This document shows positions 38,215-47,144 of a DNA stretch of 55,614 nt, piece after piece. The notes under the pieces are model-generated. The model did no database searches. It saw only the letters and a program-made list of their open reading frames with translations, and had not been told where the DNA came from. Source of the DNA: Acrasis kona (lineage: Eukaryota; Heterolobosea; Eutetramitea; Acrasida; Acrasidae); contig JAOPGA020001554.1 in the NCBI GenBank assembly GCA_026419775.2, positions 1 to 55,614 of the forward strand, given 5' to 3'. The translations under genes were made by a program, and so were the position numbers. Positions within the stretch are counted from its first letter, which is position 1. The number at the start of each line of letters is the position of its first letter.

Positions 38215-39729
38215 ATGTCCAAAGGACTCATCAGGTCTCACACAAGCTTCCTCACTGGACGCTTCAACAAGCAAACAAATGAGGATAATGGAAACGAAAT
38301 TCTAAAAACTGCGTTTGTTGTTGGGAATGGCCTAAGGGGTAAACTAGGCCTTGGATATCAAAGACACATTAGAGAAGTATTAAAACATGAGGAGATGCCA
38401 GATAATATGATACGTTTGTGTTGTGGAGAACATCATGCTGTATCCCTAACTTCCTCATTAAATGTTTGCACATGGGGGTCAAATAAGGAGGGGCAACTTG
38501 GATACGATACTAGTGAGTAGTGCACCAAGTGCCGCAAATATTTAACATTTAGGTGGTTCGAATGAGGACGTCACTTTCTTTGATGTGATGAAAGATGGAA
38601 AAAGTGAACAACCAATACAGATGGCAAAGTCACCAAAAAAGCCTAAACCTGACCCACTTTTATGCGAGTTATCAGCTGTTGTTCCATCTCTCATCGCCAA
38701 ATCAGTAACCAACATAGCGGCAAGTAACTCATCTACTTTCGCTCTAACAAGTAAGTTGCATGAATAACAATCGTTTAATTGTAAGGCGACGGCTTTTTAT
38801 ACTCATGGGGCTCTAACGAAGAGGGAGAACTGGCTCTTGGGGATGTCCAAAATACAAAAATACCTTCTCTGGTGCAATTCTTTGAAGGAACTCCAATAAA
38901 GGATATTATCGCCGGAGGGCATCATGTTTTGGCTGTAGTTGAGAATGGCGACCTTTATTCGTGGGTATGATTTAATTTCCACTGTAACTCACATTTGAAG
39001 GGGCGCAATAAAGAGGGACAGCTCTGTCTAACAGATTTATTCTCCATCAAAGAAAAATTCTCGGTCCCACAAGAAGTTATAACAATTCAATCAATTTGCA
39101 GAGGCATTAGTTTAAAAAAGATTGTTGCAGGGAACAATCATTCAATAGCACTATTAAGTATGAAATTGACATTTCCTTCTTTTAATTATCTAGGCGATGG
39201 ATCTGTTCTAGTTTGGGGAGAAAATACTCATGGACAACTGGTAAGAAGCAACGCTCAACTAAACTAACTTTTATAGGGATTAGCGGACAATGTTAATCGA
39301 CACGAAGCAGCCCAACTGAAATTCGAGGGACAGAGCATAATTGACGTTAACGCTTCACATAGTGCATCATACGTACTTACGCAGTCTGGATTCGTATACG
39401 TGTTCGGAAAATGCGATCGTGGACAGCTTGGAATAGGAAAACCTGATCCTGAGTTCCTTCCACATTTCAAAAATCAAAATAGGCCTACATTGTTAAGGGT
39501 GCAACCAGGTGTTAGTAGGTTATTCACATCAGCGATGAGCGATCACGTTTTCCTGCTAACAAAAGACAAGAGAGTTTTCGTGTTCGGAGATAATGAAGAT
39601 AAAGAATGTTGTGTAAAAGATGAAGACATTGTCTGGTCACCAAAAGAGCTGACAAACTTGAAGAGAGAAGACAAAAGACTATTGAACATTGTGACTGGTC
39701 AGCATTGTACATTTTTGTTTTATGATTAA
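38215..39729 (+). CDS. RCC1-like seven-blade beta-propeller protein (six exons)
   Basis: RCC1-repeat propellers act as Ran GEFs or as protein-interaction scaffolds. Exons 38215-38512, 38553-38750, 38786-38964, 39001-39157, 39194-39240 and 39277-39729, with introns of 40, 35, 36, 36 and 36 nt, give 443 aa. Seven blades can be counted by the G-rich signature: VVGNGLRGKLGLGYQ, CTWGSNKEGQLGYD, YSWGSNEEGELALGD, YSWGRNKEGQLCLTD, LVWGENTHGQLGLAD, YVFGKCDRGQLGIGK and FVFGDNEDKECCV, each preceded by 'iaxGxxHsxal'-like strands (IAASNSSTFAL, IVAGNNHSIALL). It has no other domain, so it could be a true RCC1 relative or a signalling propeller; a nuclear role is not shown. This is the most intron-rich gene in the window. 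Start is the first ATG in the open frame. Confidence 0.85.
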
Positions 39730-39832
39730 ATCAGCCCAAAACAATTTTTAAATTTTTGTTTGTTCCTCTAATCCACTCGATATTCATCAAGAATAAATGA
39801 TCTAAAATCAAAATGTTTATTAATGAATATGT

Positions 39833-40693
39833 TTACATGTACTTTTCTAAAAAGTTTTTAACTTGAACAACCAGCTCGTTCTGTGCACTCTCATCTTCTA
39901 TTTTATGTGTGGCACCAGGAATTATAGCAGCCTCAAATCGCGAACCATCACTGTTGGATCTCCACAAGTCAACTAGTTTCTGCTTATCAACCTCTGGAGG
40001 CATGTATTCATCCTTTTCTCCGATCAAAGCAAGAAGAGGAATTGTTACCTGACCAAATGTTGACTTGACAAAATCATTTGATAAATCAGAAGAAAAATAG
40101 TCGTCCTGACCGTTCAAGTCGGCTACAGATAGCCATCTTCTGGCAGTCATTGGTACATTATTCCAACCAAGTTTGCTCATAAGATTTCTTGGAAGTAGGT
40201 CCTCCTTGTCCTCAACGCTTCGGGCAACTGAAATAGACTCCTCAACTCCTTTTTTATCGAACATGATGAAAGCCTCTCTATCGCTGACTGGTGCTTGCAT
40301 TACTGCACTTCGTAGGTGAGGGAAACAAGCATGGTCTTTACGGTGTAGAAGCGTATGAATAACATCCTGACATCCTGTGCTGTGTCCGAAAATCACAACT
40401 TGTTCAAATTTAAATTCGTCTACAAGGACTGAAACAGCAAGACAAATCTGATCTGCGTCAGAATCTAAAGATTGTAGCCCCCACTGGTTGTAGCTGGATG
40501 ATAGCAACATTTGCACGATGTGATACTCTGGTAGTCCGTCAATCAGCTTTTGTGTGTATGGAAGTGAAAGGAGCCCATCCGTCATGCCAGCAATGCATAA
40601 AACTGCCTTCTTCACGTTGGTTTCTTTCTTGCTTGGTGATATAAACAATGGCAACGGTGGTTGTTTTTGGTAGAGCACGAGATCTCCTAACAT
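39833..40693 (-). CDS. DUF1749-family alpha/beta hydrolase
   Basis: Serine-hydrolase fold of the family that includes fungal siderophore esterase SidJ; substrate here unknown. The product from MLGDLVLYQKQ is 286 aa; the frame is open 51 codons further upstream but only to a GTG, and that stretch overlaps the divergent neighbour's first exon. Motifs: AVLCIAGMTDGLLSLPY (oxyanion region), FGHSTGCQDVIHTLL with nucleophile Ser in GHSTG, QAPVSDREAF after it, LALIGEKDEYMP with the acid Asp/Glu, and IPGATHKIED with the catalytic His. All triad positions are present, so an active enzyme is likely. Only 48 bp separates it from the divergent small ESCRT-like gene. Confidence 0.85.
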   Translation of the reverse strand: MLGDLVLYQKQPPLPLFISPSKKETNVKKAVLCIAGMTDGLLSLPYTQKLIDGLPEYHIVQMLLSSSYNQWGLQSLDSDADQICLAVSVLVDEFKFEQVVIFGHSTGCQDVIHTLLHRKDHACFPHLRSAVMQAPVSDREAFIMFDKKGVEESISVARSVEDKEDLLPRNLMSKLGWNNVPMTARRWLSVADLNGQDDYFSSDLSNDFVKSTFGQVTIPLLALIGEKDEYMPPEVDKQKLVDLWRSNSDGSRFEAAIIPGATHKIEDESAQNELVVQVKNFLEKYM

Positions 40694-40741
40694 TATCGGT
40701 TGATCCTTTCGACAATTTGGTTTCTTTTGGCATTTGTAACC

Positions 40742-41317
40742 ATGAATCAACCTGGTGAGCTCGCATGTTCGAACTGTTGAACTAACTAACGATCTAAAGA
40801 AGAGGAAATTATTCGATACATAATAGATTCGACAATTCAACAACACACAAATGCCGAAGATAGGTTTTATAAGGATGATGTGGTCGCCGTCGTCAATGAA
40901 GTGTTTAGAAATATAAAAGAGGAACTATACCAAAATGATGATAAAACATTCGAAGAATTCTCTTTGGACGAAAAATCTTGGGGTACAATTTTGGAGTTCT
41001 TCTTGAAAACAAACCAAAACTACATTACGTCCAATGACGTTCATAGCACGATATTCAATATGATAAACGAATTCTCTCAGTCCGAAAAAGAAGAAGAAAA
41101 GGCTGTTGTTCAAGAACTCACTCCTGAGCAGATGAAAAATGTTTTGACAGAGCGAATAAATAACATTAGAAGTAAAATTAAAGGCTTGGAGTCAGAAGCA
41201 AAGAACTTGGTTGCTCAAGGAGACCGCAAAGCGGCCATGGCTATTTTGAAGAGAAAAAAATTACTTACCAACCATTTAGAACAAATGATTAATAAACAAA
41301 ATGATTTTCATTTATAG
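40742..41317 (+). CDS. Small helical protein resembling Snf7/CHMP7-type ESCRT-III (two exons)
   Basis: A 13-nt first exon (40742-40754, MNQP plus one base), a 45-nt intron (40755-40799) and exon two (40800-41317) give 176 aa. The model is supported by frame closure, by a GTGAGC donor and by absence of any ATG in the open frame of exon two before residue ~105. The first ~100 residues are helical and could form a winged-helix-like domain (EEEIIRYIIDSTIQQHTN, KSWGTILEFFLKTNQNYITS). The last part, LESEAKNLVAQGDRKAAMAI followed by LKRKKLLTNHLEQ, is the Snf7 helix-1/2 pattern ('..A..l...gdk..Al..Lrrkk..e..l') seen in CHMP7 and other ESCRT-III proteins. It is short for a CHMP and lacks an acidic MIM tail, so ESCRT-III membership is a guess. 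Confidence 0.5.
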
Positions 41318-41505
41318 CCACAATATGAATGTACGGAATCGATGAAATATCTTCAGTAGTTCTTTGTTTCTAAGCTTCAGTATGAATGTAGTCTCCGTAC
41401 AACCTTGCCTATGGGGTCATAAACATGTCTATGCGTCCTTGATGTTTTTTTAGTTGAGTTGTTGTAATAAGTCAATCATTCCCGCAGTAGATGCTCTAGT
41501 TTTGA

Positions 41506-42399
41506 ATGGACACAGCGACCTACAACCCTGGATTTATTTCACTTTGGAGCCTGGAGAGGGACCAAAAGAATAAAGTGCAACATGAAATTGAACAAACAAA
41601 AAAAAAGGCGGAAGTAAGGCAGTGGTTTATAAAAAGAAACAACGGACTCACTTTAAAAAAACACTTGTCTCCACAACGACTTCAAAATGCGAAAATGAAA
41701 CCTGATGTAATCGAAGTACAACCAAAATCGAAAATTGTCAAAGTTTTAAAAACACAAATTTTTGAAGAATGGCCAACAGCCGAACAACAATCACAACCAG
41801 TCAGCATGACCGGTAAAATCAATCAAAAATGTGTTGACATTGACATGACCGAAGAAGAGCCTATTTTTACAAACCCAAATCCAATAACACCAGCCACAGA
41901 ACAAAAAATAAACAAGTTTTATGACAACCCCAACATTACCAACATTCTTAAAAATCGTCGGCAAATTAAAAGCGAACAACTAGAGGCCCTATATGAGGAA
42001 CCCACAAAGAGTAACAAACTCGAAAAAAATAGACAATCTTCGTATACATTTTTAGTAGTACCTCGCGATAAAGTTACCAGAGTAGATAAGTTTGAAACGC
42101 CTGGAGTAGGTAGATATAACTTGGAGCACGATACAATAGGCGCGAGAACAAAACCAAAACCAAAACGTGTTTTTGAAAAGAAAGATGTAAAGTTGATAAA
42201 TAAAATGACGAACCATCAACCAGCTCATACTGCCGAACCTGTAACGCAGGAATTTGTTGAAAATGTAAATATGCCAGAGTATGATTATGATTCAGACGAA
42301 GATGATGAAGAGGAAAAGAGATTTACGTTATTTAATAGAGATTTTGATGATGAGGATGGTTTTGAAGATGCGCTTTCAAAGTTTCGGAGCAACTGGTAG
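41506..42399 (+). CDS. STPGR-motif protein, possibly microtubule associated
   Basis: A 297-aa intronless, basic-then-acidic protein with little secondary-structure signal. Near residue 200 it has KFETPGVGRYNLE, a match to the sperm-tail PG-rich (STPGR) motif xxGPGxYx that occurs in tubulin-binding and axonemal proteins. Earlier parts include EQTKKKAEVRQWFIKRNNG and a Lys-rich MKPDVIEVQPKSKIVK stretch; the end is very acidic (EYDYDSDEDDEEEKR) and closes with LSKFRSNW. One STPGR motif is weak evidence. The flagellar gene content of the window makes an axonemal or cytoskeletal role reasonable but unproven. The DNA 5' of the ATG has splice-acceptor-like CAG/TAG sites, so an upstream exon cannot be excluded. 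Confidence 0.6.
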   Translation: MDTATYNPGFISLWSLERDQKNKVQHEIEQTKKKAEVRQWFIKRNNGLTLKKHLSPQRLQNAKMKPDVIEVQPKSKIVKVLKTQIFEEWPTAEQQSQPVSMTGKINQKCVDIDMTEEEPIFTNPNPITPATEQKINKFYDNPNITNILKNRRQIKSEQLEALYEEPTKSNKLEKNRQSSYTFLVVPRDKVTRVDKFETPGVGRYNLEHDTIGARTKPKPKRVFEKKDVKLINKMTNHQPAHTAEPVTQEFVENVNMPEYDYDSDEDDEEEKRFTLFNRDFDDEDGFEDALSKFRSNW

Positions 42400-42527
42400 G
42401 AAAAGCTGTAAATATATTAAAAAAATAAAAATAAAGATTTCATCAACTGTCATTGCATGTTCCTGATATTTGATTTTTTGCCACCGTGACAAGACGTCTT
42501 GACTGTTTTTGGTTTGCAGATTTGTCA

Positions 42528-42821
42528 ATGACCTTTCCGTGTCTTGTTGGTACGTACATATTAAGTTTCATTCCCGCAAAGAACAATTACAACAGACTCA
42601 AATTAGGCAACAAATTCTCTGACTTACCATCCGAAGCCCAAACCGTTGTCGCATCCATTAACCATCAGTATGGAAACTTGAGGAATTCACTATTCAAGGA
42701 TGTAATGAGTAACATTGGTTCAGGTGACTATAAAGCAGCTTCTGATGCTTTGAGAAACATTGATGGAGGTTATGCTGATAGAAGAACAAGAGAGGCGGAT
42801 TTGTTGAGCAAGGCCAAATAA
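42528..42821 (+). CDS. Small unknown protein, 5' end uncertain
   Basis: About 97 aa from ATG at 42528; the frame is open a further 42 bp to a GTG. A strong acceptor-like TTTTTGGTTTGCAG ends at 42519, hinting that the true start may be in an upstream exon, but the one candidate I tried (ATGTTCCTG upstream) does not keep frame. A hydrophobic N-terminal segment (PCLVGTYILSFIPA) is followed by a soluble helical part ending in DYKAASDALRNIDGGYADRR. No family recognised. Converges on the MFS gene with a 56-bp gap. Confidence 0.45.
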   Translation: MTFPCLVGTYILSFIPAKNNYNRLKLGNKFSDLPSEAQTVVASINHQYGNLRNSLFKDVMSNIGSGDYKAASDALRNIDGGYADRRTREADLLSKAK

Positions 42822-42877
42822 ATCAGCAAAAGTTGTACTTCTAATAAATGCGATTACTATTGCAATCAAAGTGTTTA

Positions 42878-43702
42878 TTATAGTGCGACCACTTCCGCGT
42901 CAGCAAAAGAACCAACGAAATGTACTCGCAACAAAAACAACAAAACATATTGCATCATCCTATAGTGTTGCCATGGAGTACTGACAATCATCAGATTCTT
43001 ACTTTTAATATCCGCCCAACTGTTCTTCAAATTTTGAAGTGTTGAGGGTTTGTTGGAGTGTTGAGGGTCTACATCACCACTTCCAATGTAGAAGGCAGTT
43101 GTGGCGTAATAAAGTATAGAAATAAGTAAAACTAGAACAGCACAGCTCACAAATGAGAAGAAAAAAGGGTTGAGCACCAGAAAGTCGGAAGGGTTGGATG
43201 TTAATCTTTTTCCAGATAATGTAAAACCACACCATATCCCCACCAACGATCCAATACCCCACGCGAATCCAAAAAATGCATACACGTATTGACGTCTCTT
43301 AGGCTCAGTGCTCTTTGCAGCAAATTCCTTCGCGGTGCTGACCATACCATTAAGAAAACCACATATCATCCTCAACAATATAAACAATGGGTAACTAGAT
43401 GTATATCCATGAGCGAGCAGAATCATGGATAATAAAATGCTTTCTACAAATACAATCTTCTTATGATCAAATCTGTTTGCAACTGCTCCATGCACATATC
43501 CTGATAAAATTTGTGGAGGAATGTAACAAAATAATAGTACAAATTCTGCAGCTCCAACCCACCTAGTGACATGACAGTGTGAAAGTATTTCATTAATGAT
43601 GGGGAATACTATTGTGAACGTCATACCCTCCACGAAATACATCATACATGATATTAAAAGAATACTCCTACCTATCGGCAGTTTGTACCCTTCAAAAGTC
43701 AT
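42878..43702 (-). CDS. Half-length major facilitator superfamily transporter
   Basis: A 274-aa product that looks like the N-terminal six-helix half of an MFS carrier. Helices are visible as ILLISCMMYFVEGMTFTIVF, WVGAAEFVLLFCYIPPQIL, VFVESILLSMILLAHG, YPLFILLRMICGFLNGM, YVYAFFGFAWGIGSLVGIWC and FFFSFVSCAVLVLLISILYY. GYVHGAVANRFDHKKIV matches the G-x-x-x-D-R-x-G/K-R loop between helices 2 and 3, and helix 4 has LLRMICGFLNG. After helix six come ~70 residues with a weak hydrophobic end, then a stop; the six C-terminal helices are not found downstream in any frame. Substrate unknown; the look is of ZIFL/MFSD-type drug or organic-anion carriers. Tandem with, and 30 bp after, the mitochondrial-carrier gene. 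Confidence 0.7.
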   Translation of the reverse strand: MTFEGYKLPIGRSILLISCMMYFVEGMTFTIVFPIINEILSHCHVTRWVGAAEFVLLFCYIPPQILSGYVHGAVANRFDHKKIVFVESILLSMILLAHGYTSSYPLFILLRMICGFLNGMVSTAKEFAAKSTEPKRRQYVYAFFGFAWGIGSLVGIWCGFTLSGKRLTSNPSDFLVLNPFFFSFVSCAVLVLLISILYYATTAFYIGSGDVDPQHSNKPSTLQNLKNSWADIKSKNLMIVSTPWQHYRMMQYVLLFLLRVHFVGSFADAEVVAL

Positions 43703-43732
43703 TGATATTGTAAAAAGTATTTGACGAACAAA

Positions 43733-44746
43733 TCATTGTTTATTATTAAAGTTTCTTGACAGCCTCTTCAACTCTTCGAAGAACACAAATGTCAATGTGA
43801 AGTGCGGTCCCAACCTTGCGAATGAAGCGACCCATCCCTTTTGGTTTTCAGTAAGAACATTATAACACTTATAAACTTACCTTAAATAATGCTTTGACTC
43901 CTTCATTTTTAACGACCTTAAACAAGGCATCAATTCCATTCTTGTATACTACATTCGAGGTTTCCGCATTGACTGCTTGGTTATAAATTCTTGTTCGCAA
44001 CACATCCACCGGATTCATGACCAATGCTGTAAACAAAGAGCTTGTCAGACCACTTGTTGCATCTACAAGAAACCCGTCCTTCATGTATTGTTTGGAAATC
44101 AAATTGTCACGCATGTAACTATAGATGGAGAGATTTGCACCAGAGCCAAAAAAACTTCGGACAACACTCATACCACTTCCTTTATATAAGGTGAAGACAC
44201 CATTTTTTTTGACTTCATTATACATTGTTGGCCAAAGTCCAGATGAGTACTGATGTTGGTGGCCCACAACTATTTTGGAGTTTGATTGTGCTTGCATTCT
44301 GGTCTTTATCAATTCAAAAGGATTACAGGCAAGTGCCCCTAAAGCTCCGGAGGTTCCACCAGCAAGAATGCGCTTCCACATCGGTAGAGGACCGTCTCTC
44401 TTCTTGTCATGCATGCGCTCCATAATTGGTTCGTACATACCTATCCTCATTACATTTTTACTTCCCTCTCTCCACATTGCGGGTACCAGTCCTTTTTGTA
44501 GTCCAACCAAACCCTCATGTTTATAGATTTTTAGTATAGCGTCAAAGCTATTTTTGTATATCCTCTGACTAGCGTCAAACTGTCCTTGAAGTTGTAACCG
44601 GACCTATCGTTCTAGTTGTTTCCAATTTTAAGATGTATAATAAAAACCTTAGCAGTATCAAAAGGATTGGTGATAATAACAGCTCCTATGGGTGATATTG
44701 TCGAGAACAAGAATGTTTGCCAACGTGGGGTTGTGCAGTTCTCCAT
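43733..44746 (-). CDS. Mitochondrial carrier (SLC25) family protein (three exons)
   Basis: Inner-membrane metabolite exchanger. Exons 44648-44746, 43881-44603 and 43733-43837, introns 44 nt (44604-44647) and 43 nt (43838-43880), give 308 aa, the normal family length. Three signature repeats: NPFDTAK|VRLQLQGQ (split by intron one), NPFELIKTRMQAQ and NPVDVLRTRIYNQ, i.e. PxDxxKxRxQ-type motifs at the ends of odd helices. The third (VDVLRTR) and the middle region (GGTSGALGALACNPFELIK) resemble the SLC25A34/35 and yeast Oac1 (oxaloacetate/sulfate) group. The last exon provides GWVASFARLGPHFTLTFVFF, the usual terminal 'G....lRlgP.t.ltf..yE' block. Exact substrate is not assigned. It is likely encoded in tandem with the MFS gene, but each should have its own promoter. 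Confidence 0.87.
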
Positions 44747-45323
44747 TTCACAGAGTTTTACAAAAAGTATTCCGAACGCTTACAAGGTTAAGGGTTATAC
44801 TTCGGAACCAATATAAATAACGAAAAGATCGGGCTAAATGACACAAGCACGGCAATCAACAACAATCGTTTAATAAGGAAAATATGATATGGTATTAGGA
44901 GCCGAAGCGATTTGGAATACAGTATGGCTCATTTTTATCCAATACATTAAACAGCGACGTAGCAGCATAAACCACAATCGGCGGGCTTTTTGAATTTTAT
45001 CTACTGCCATTCGACCAATGTTTGTAGTCTAACAAAGTTGGACAATGGCAACAACAACGTCGTCGTAAGCTACCATATCAACTCTTTTCGACGATATCAT
45101 GATTTACGTTATGGTTTATCTCCATCACGTTACAAGATGAATGGTTTTGGGTTATAATGGTCGATAATCAAAGATAAGCTGTGGTGCTTCAGCATTGCTC
45201 AAAAGTATGGCGCGTCAGGTTATGTCGAAGGTAAAGCTTTTCAATTAGCTGGTGCATTACAGTTCGAGACTTTAAACAGGTATATTATTAACACATATTG
45301 CTAAATTATATATCTGATGAAAA
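44747..45323. other. Intergenic with a possible decayed ORF on the plus strand
   Basis: From about 44964 the plus strand is open for ~60 codons (protein-like text such as FIYCHSTNVCSLTKLDNGNN and YHDLRYGLSPSRYKMNG), then a stop, then another ~45 codons in the same frame after it (WSIIKDKLWCFSIAQKYGAS, VEGKAFQLAGALQFETLN) to about 45290. This could be a degraded gene or chance; no family is recognised. The remaining bases hold the carrier promoter and the 5' flank of the tRNA gene. Confidence 0.35.
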
Positions 45324-45394
45324 TCAGCACTAGTATAGTGGTAGAATACAAGACTGTCACTCTTGTGACCGGGGTTCGATTCCCCGGTGCTGAG
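45324..45394 (+). tRNA. tRNA-Asp (anticodon GUC)
   Basis: A complete cloverleaf: acceptor TCAGCAC pairs with GTGCTGA, discriminator G; D arm with AGTGGTAGA (A box); anticodon arm CAAGA-CTGTCAC-TCTTG with anticodon GTC; T arm CCGGG-GTTCGATT-CCCCGG region (B box GGGTTCGATTCC). T-runs at about 45398 and 45404 can terminate pol III. No intron. Decodes GAC/GAU. Confidence 0.95.
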
Positions 45395-45567
45395 GTATTT
45401 TGAATTTTTAAGAGACCTTGAATTTGGCAAATCATGTATTGATTTGAGGAAGGATCAGATAAACTACCTGGTATGGCTTCCAGACATCGCCTGCTTTACA
45501 TTCCATCTGGACTATTTCTTTTCACATCATTACAAAACATCGGTAATCAACTCAACAAGGGTGAGTA

Positions 45568-46275
45568 ATGAGGTGCTACAGCGAATATACATGTGCTAAT
45601 TGCGGAAAGAAGGACGTCAAGTCTAGGTGTAGCCAATGTAAATTTGCTTGTTATTGTAGCAAAGAATGTCAAGTATCACACTGGAAGAAAGTTCATAAGT
45701 CTGAATGCAAACCTTGTATTAAACTTTGTTCAATATGCACAAAGAGCCCAGATCTTTGCAAATGTAAAAATAACCCACATCATGATGACGATGGATTGAT
45801 GTATGAGGCACCAAATACAACAATGGAAGAAAGAATTGAGAATCTTAAAAAATTCGGTGATGTTGTGGAGAAGAAGAGCAAAGGTGAAATATTTGGTAAG
45901 AATATATCTAGGGATCTAATTGATAAGGGTTTCCCACGAATATTAGAAAAAAATAGAATTCGTTTGCACACGATGATGGAAACATATTGGACAAAGGATA
46001 GTTTGACTTTGGGCGGTAAAGAAATTCCGAGACACATGTTTGCAGCCGTATGTCAAAGTGCTTACTCAAAATTCATAGACTTTGATTGGGTTGAGATGAC
46101 ATTAATGGAGAGCGTTATGATAAATAACGCGTTTCAAGCTTCTGACCCAAAAATCTATCCACTAAACGACCCTGAACTCAAGGAAATATTTGGTGCGCTC
46201 ACTATTTGTCATGAAAGTATCAAAGGGTGTGCGTTCGATAATGTTTCTCTTGATGTAACGCTAACAATGTTATGA
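45568..46275 (+). CDS. MYND zinc-finger protein
   Basis: A 235-aa intronless protein. Residues ~9-47 are a MYND zinc finger: CANCGKKDVKSRCSQC, then ACYCSKECQ, then HWKKVHKSEC, with all Cys/His ligands in C-x2-C...C-x2-C...CxxxC...H-x3-C order. It is followed by a second Cys-rich patch (CIKLCSICTKSPDLCKCK) that may bind another zinc. Residues ~75-235 are helical without known motifs (RDLIDKGFPRILEKNRIRLH, IPRHMFAAVCQSAYSKFIDF). No SET domain is present, so it is not a SMYD methyltransferase. MYND fingers bind proline-rich peptides, suggesting an adaptor. Start is the first ATG after the tRNA gene; the frame is open in no upstream exon that I could prove. Confidence 0.75.
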   Translation: MRCYSEYTCANCGKKDVKSRCSQCKFACYCSKECQVSHWKKVHKSECKPCIKLCSICTKSPDLCKCKNNPHHDDDGLMYEAPNTTMEERIENLKKFGDVVEKKSKGEIFGKNISRDLIDKGFPRILEKNRIRLHTMMETYWTKDSLTLGGKEIPRHMFAAVCQSAYSKFIDFDWVEMTLMESVMINNAFQASDPKIYPLNDPELKEIFGALTICHESIKGCAFDNVSLDVTLTML

Positions 46276-46382
46276 GAATAAATGTACTAATAAAATGTAT
46301 TTAAATAATATTTGTTTCTGAATCCAATCTCTTCGGTCACGTTTTGTACGTATTAAATGTTGGGGTGTTGATTGTTTGCCAA

Positions 46383-47135
46383 ATGATTACAACCGTTAAA
46401 AGAAGGTATCTGTTGTTCACGGCGATTGGAGTGGGTGTGGTAACGTTAGGAGGAATAATAGCTTTCTATTCGATATCTAAATCAGGTCAAAAACGCGACC
46501 GTTTGTTCTCTGATGAGCATAACTTGATAAGGATCCGTCTGTTGGAGATGAAGAAGGAGTTGTCGACAAATTCATTCATGAGTATGAAGCACCAATCTTT
46601 ATATGATGTATGTACAATAATATACTCTACGTGCTTTGTATTTGTGACTTTTAAAATTGTCACCTACCTTCACGTGGAAGCAAATGGCACTTACGATAAC
46701 TTGAATGATACCATAGGACAAGTGTTTGATAAATACATTGACAGCATAGTTCTTCCAAAAATAAAATCATGTGCCAAGGAAACTGTACCCATGTCAACAA
46801 AGACTTCAGACAATACATTAGAAATTATATGGCAGCACAGAACTAATTTCGAAAATAAGTTTGTGATCCCTCCTCTCTGCAACATGGATTCTAATATATC
46901 ACTAGAACTGCAACATATAATGGAAGGACAAAACTTTAAGCTAGCGTTTACAGAGTGTGCAAACTTGCTATTTGATTTATTTCATAAAAAGAATAGTGTA
47001 CTTTTAACAAATTCCGAACGTACTTCGTCTTGGAAAACCATCTCATTTCAAGCATCAAATATATTCGAAGATATAGAGTATATACAAGCGTGTGACCATC
47101 TTGAGAGGATCAAGTACATATGTTTAAATGTATAA
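46383..47135 (+). CDS. Divergent PEX3-like peroxisomal membrane protein
   Basis: Pex3 anchors Pex19 and helps insert peroxisomal membrane proteins. The 250-aa product starts MITTVKRRYLLFTAIGVGVV: basic residues then one membrane helix, as in Pex3. Then comes a helix like Pex3's cytosolic start, DVCTIIYSTCFVFVTFKIVTYL, which aligns with human '[21 protein letters not shown]', and later LQHIMEGQNFKLAFTECANL followed by LFDLFH, which resembles '[22 protein letters not shown]...LL'. Overall length is well below the usual ~370-450 aa, with the middle reduced. The frame upstream begins with TTG, so ATG at 46383 is used. The match is partial and found by eye; alternative is an unrelated tail of a single-pass membrane protein. 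TMEM135, also in the window, is likewise linked to peroxisomes in animals. Confidence 0.5.
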   Translation: MITTVKRRYLLFTAIGVGVVTLGGIIAFYSISKSGQKRDRLFSDEHNLIRIRLLEMKKELSTNSFMSMKHQSLYDVCTIIYSTCFVFVTFKIVTYLHVEANGTYDNLNDTIGQVFDKYIDSIVLPKIKSCAKETVPMSTKTSDNTLEIIWQHRTNFENKFVIPPLCNMDSNISLELQHIMEGQNFKLAFTECANLLFDLFHKKNSVLLTNSERTSSWKTISFQASNIFEDIEYIQACDHLERIKYICLNV

Positions 47136-47144
47136 TAAATTAAT

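Noticed and set aside
45387-45603. 70-codon ORF overlapping the tRNA 3' end and the MYND start
   Set aside because: It begins inside the tRNA gene with GTG and has no convincing splice partner; the MYND frame with its own ATG is better supported.
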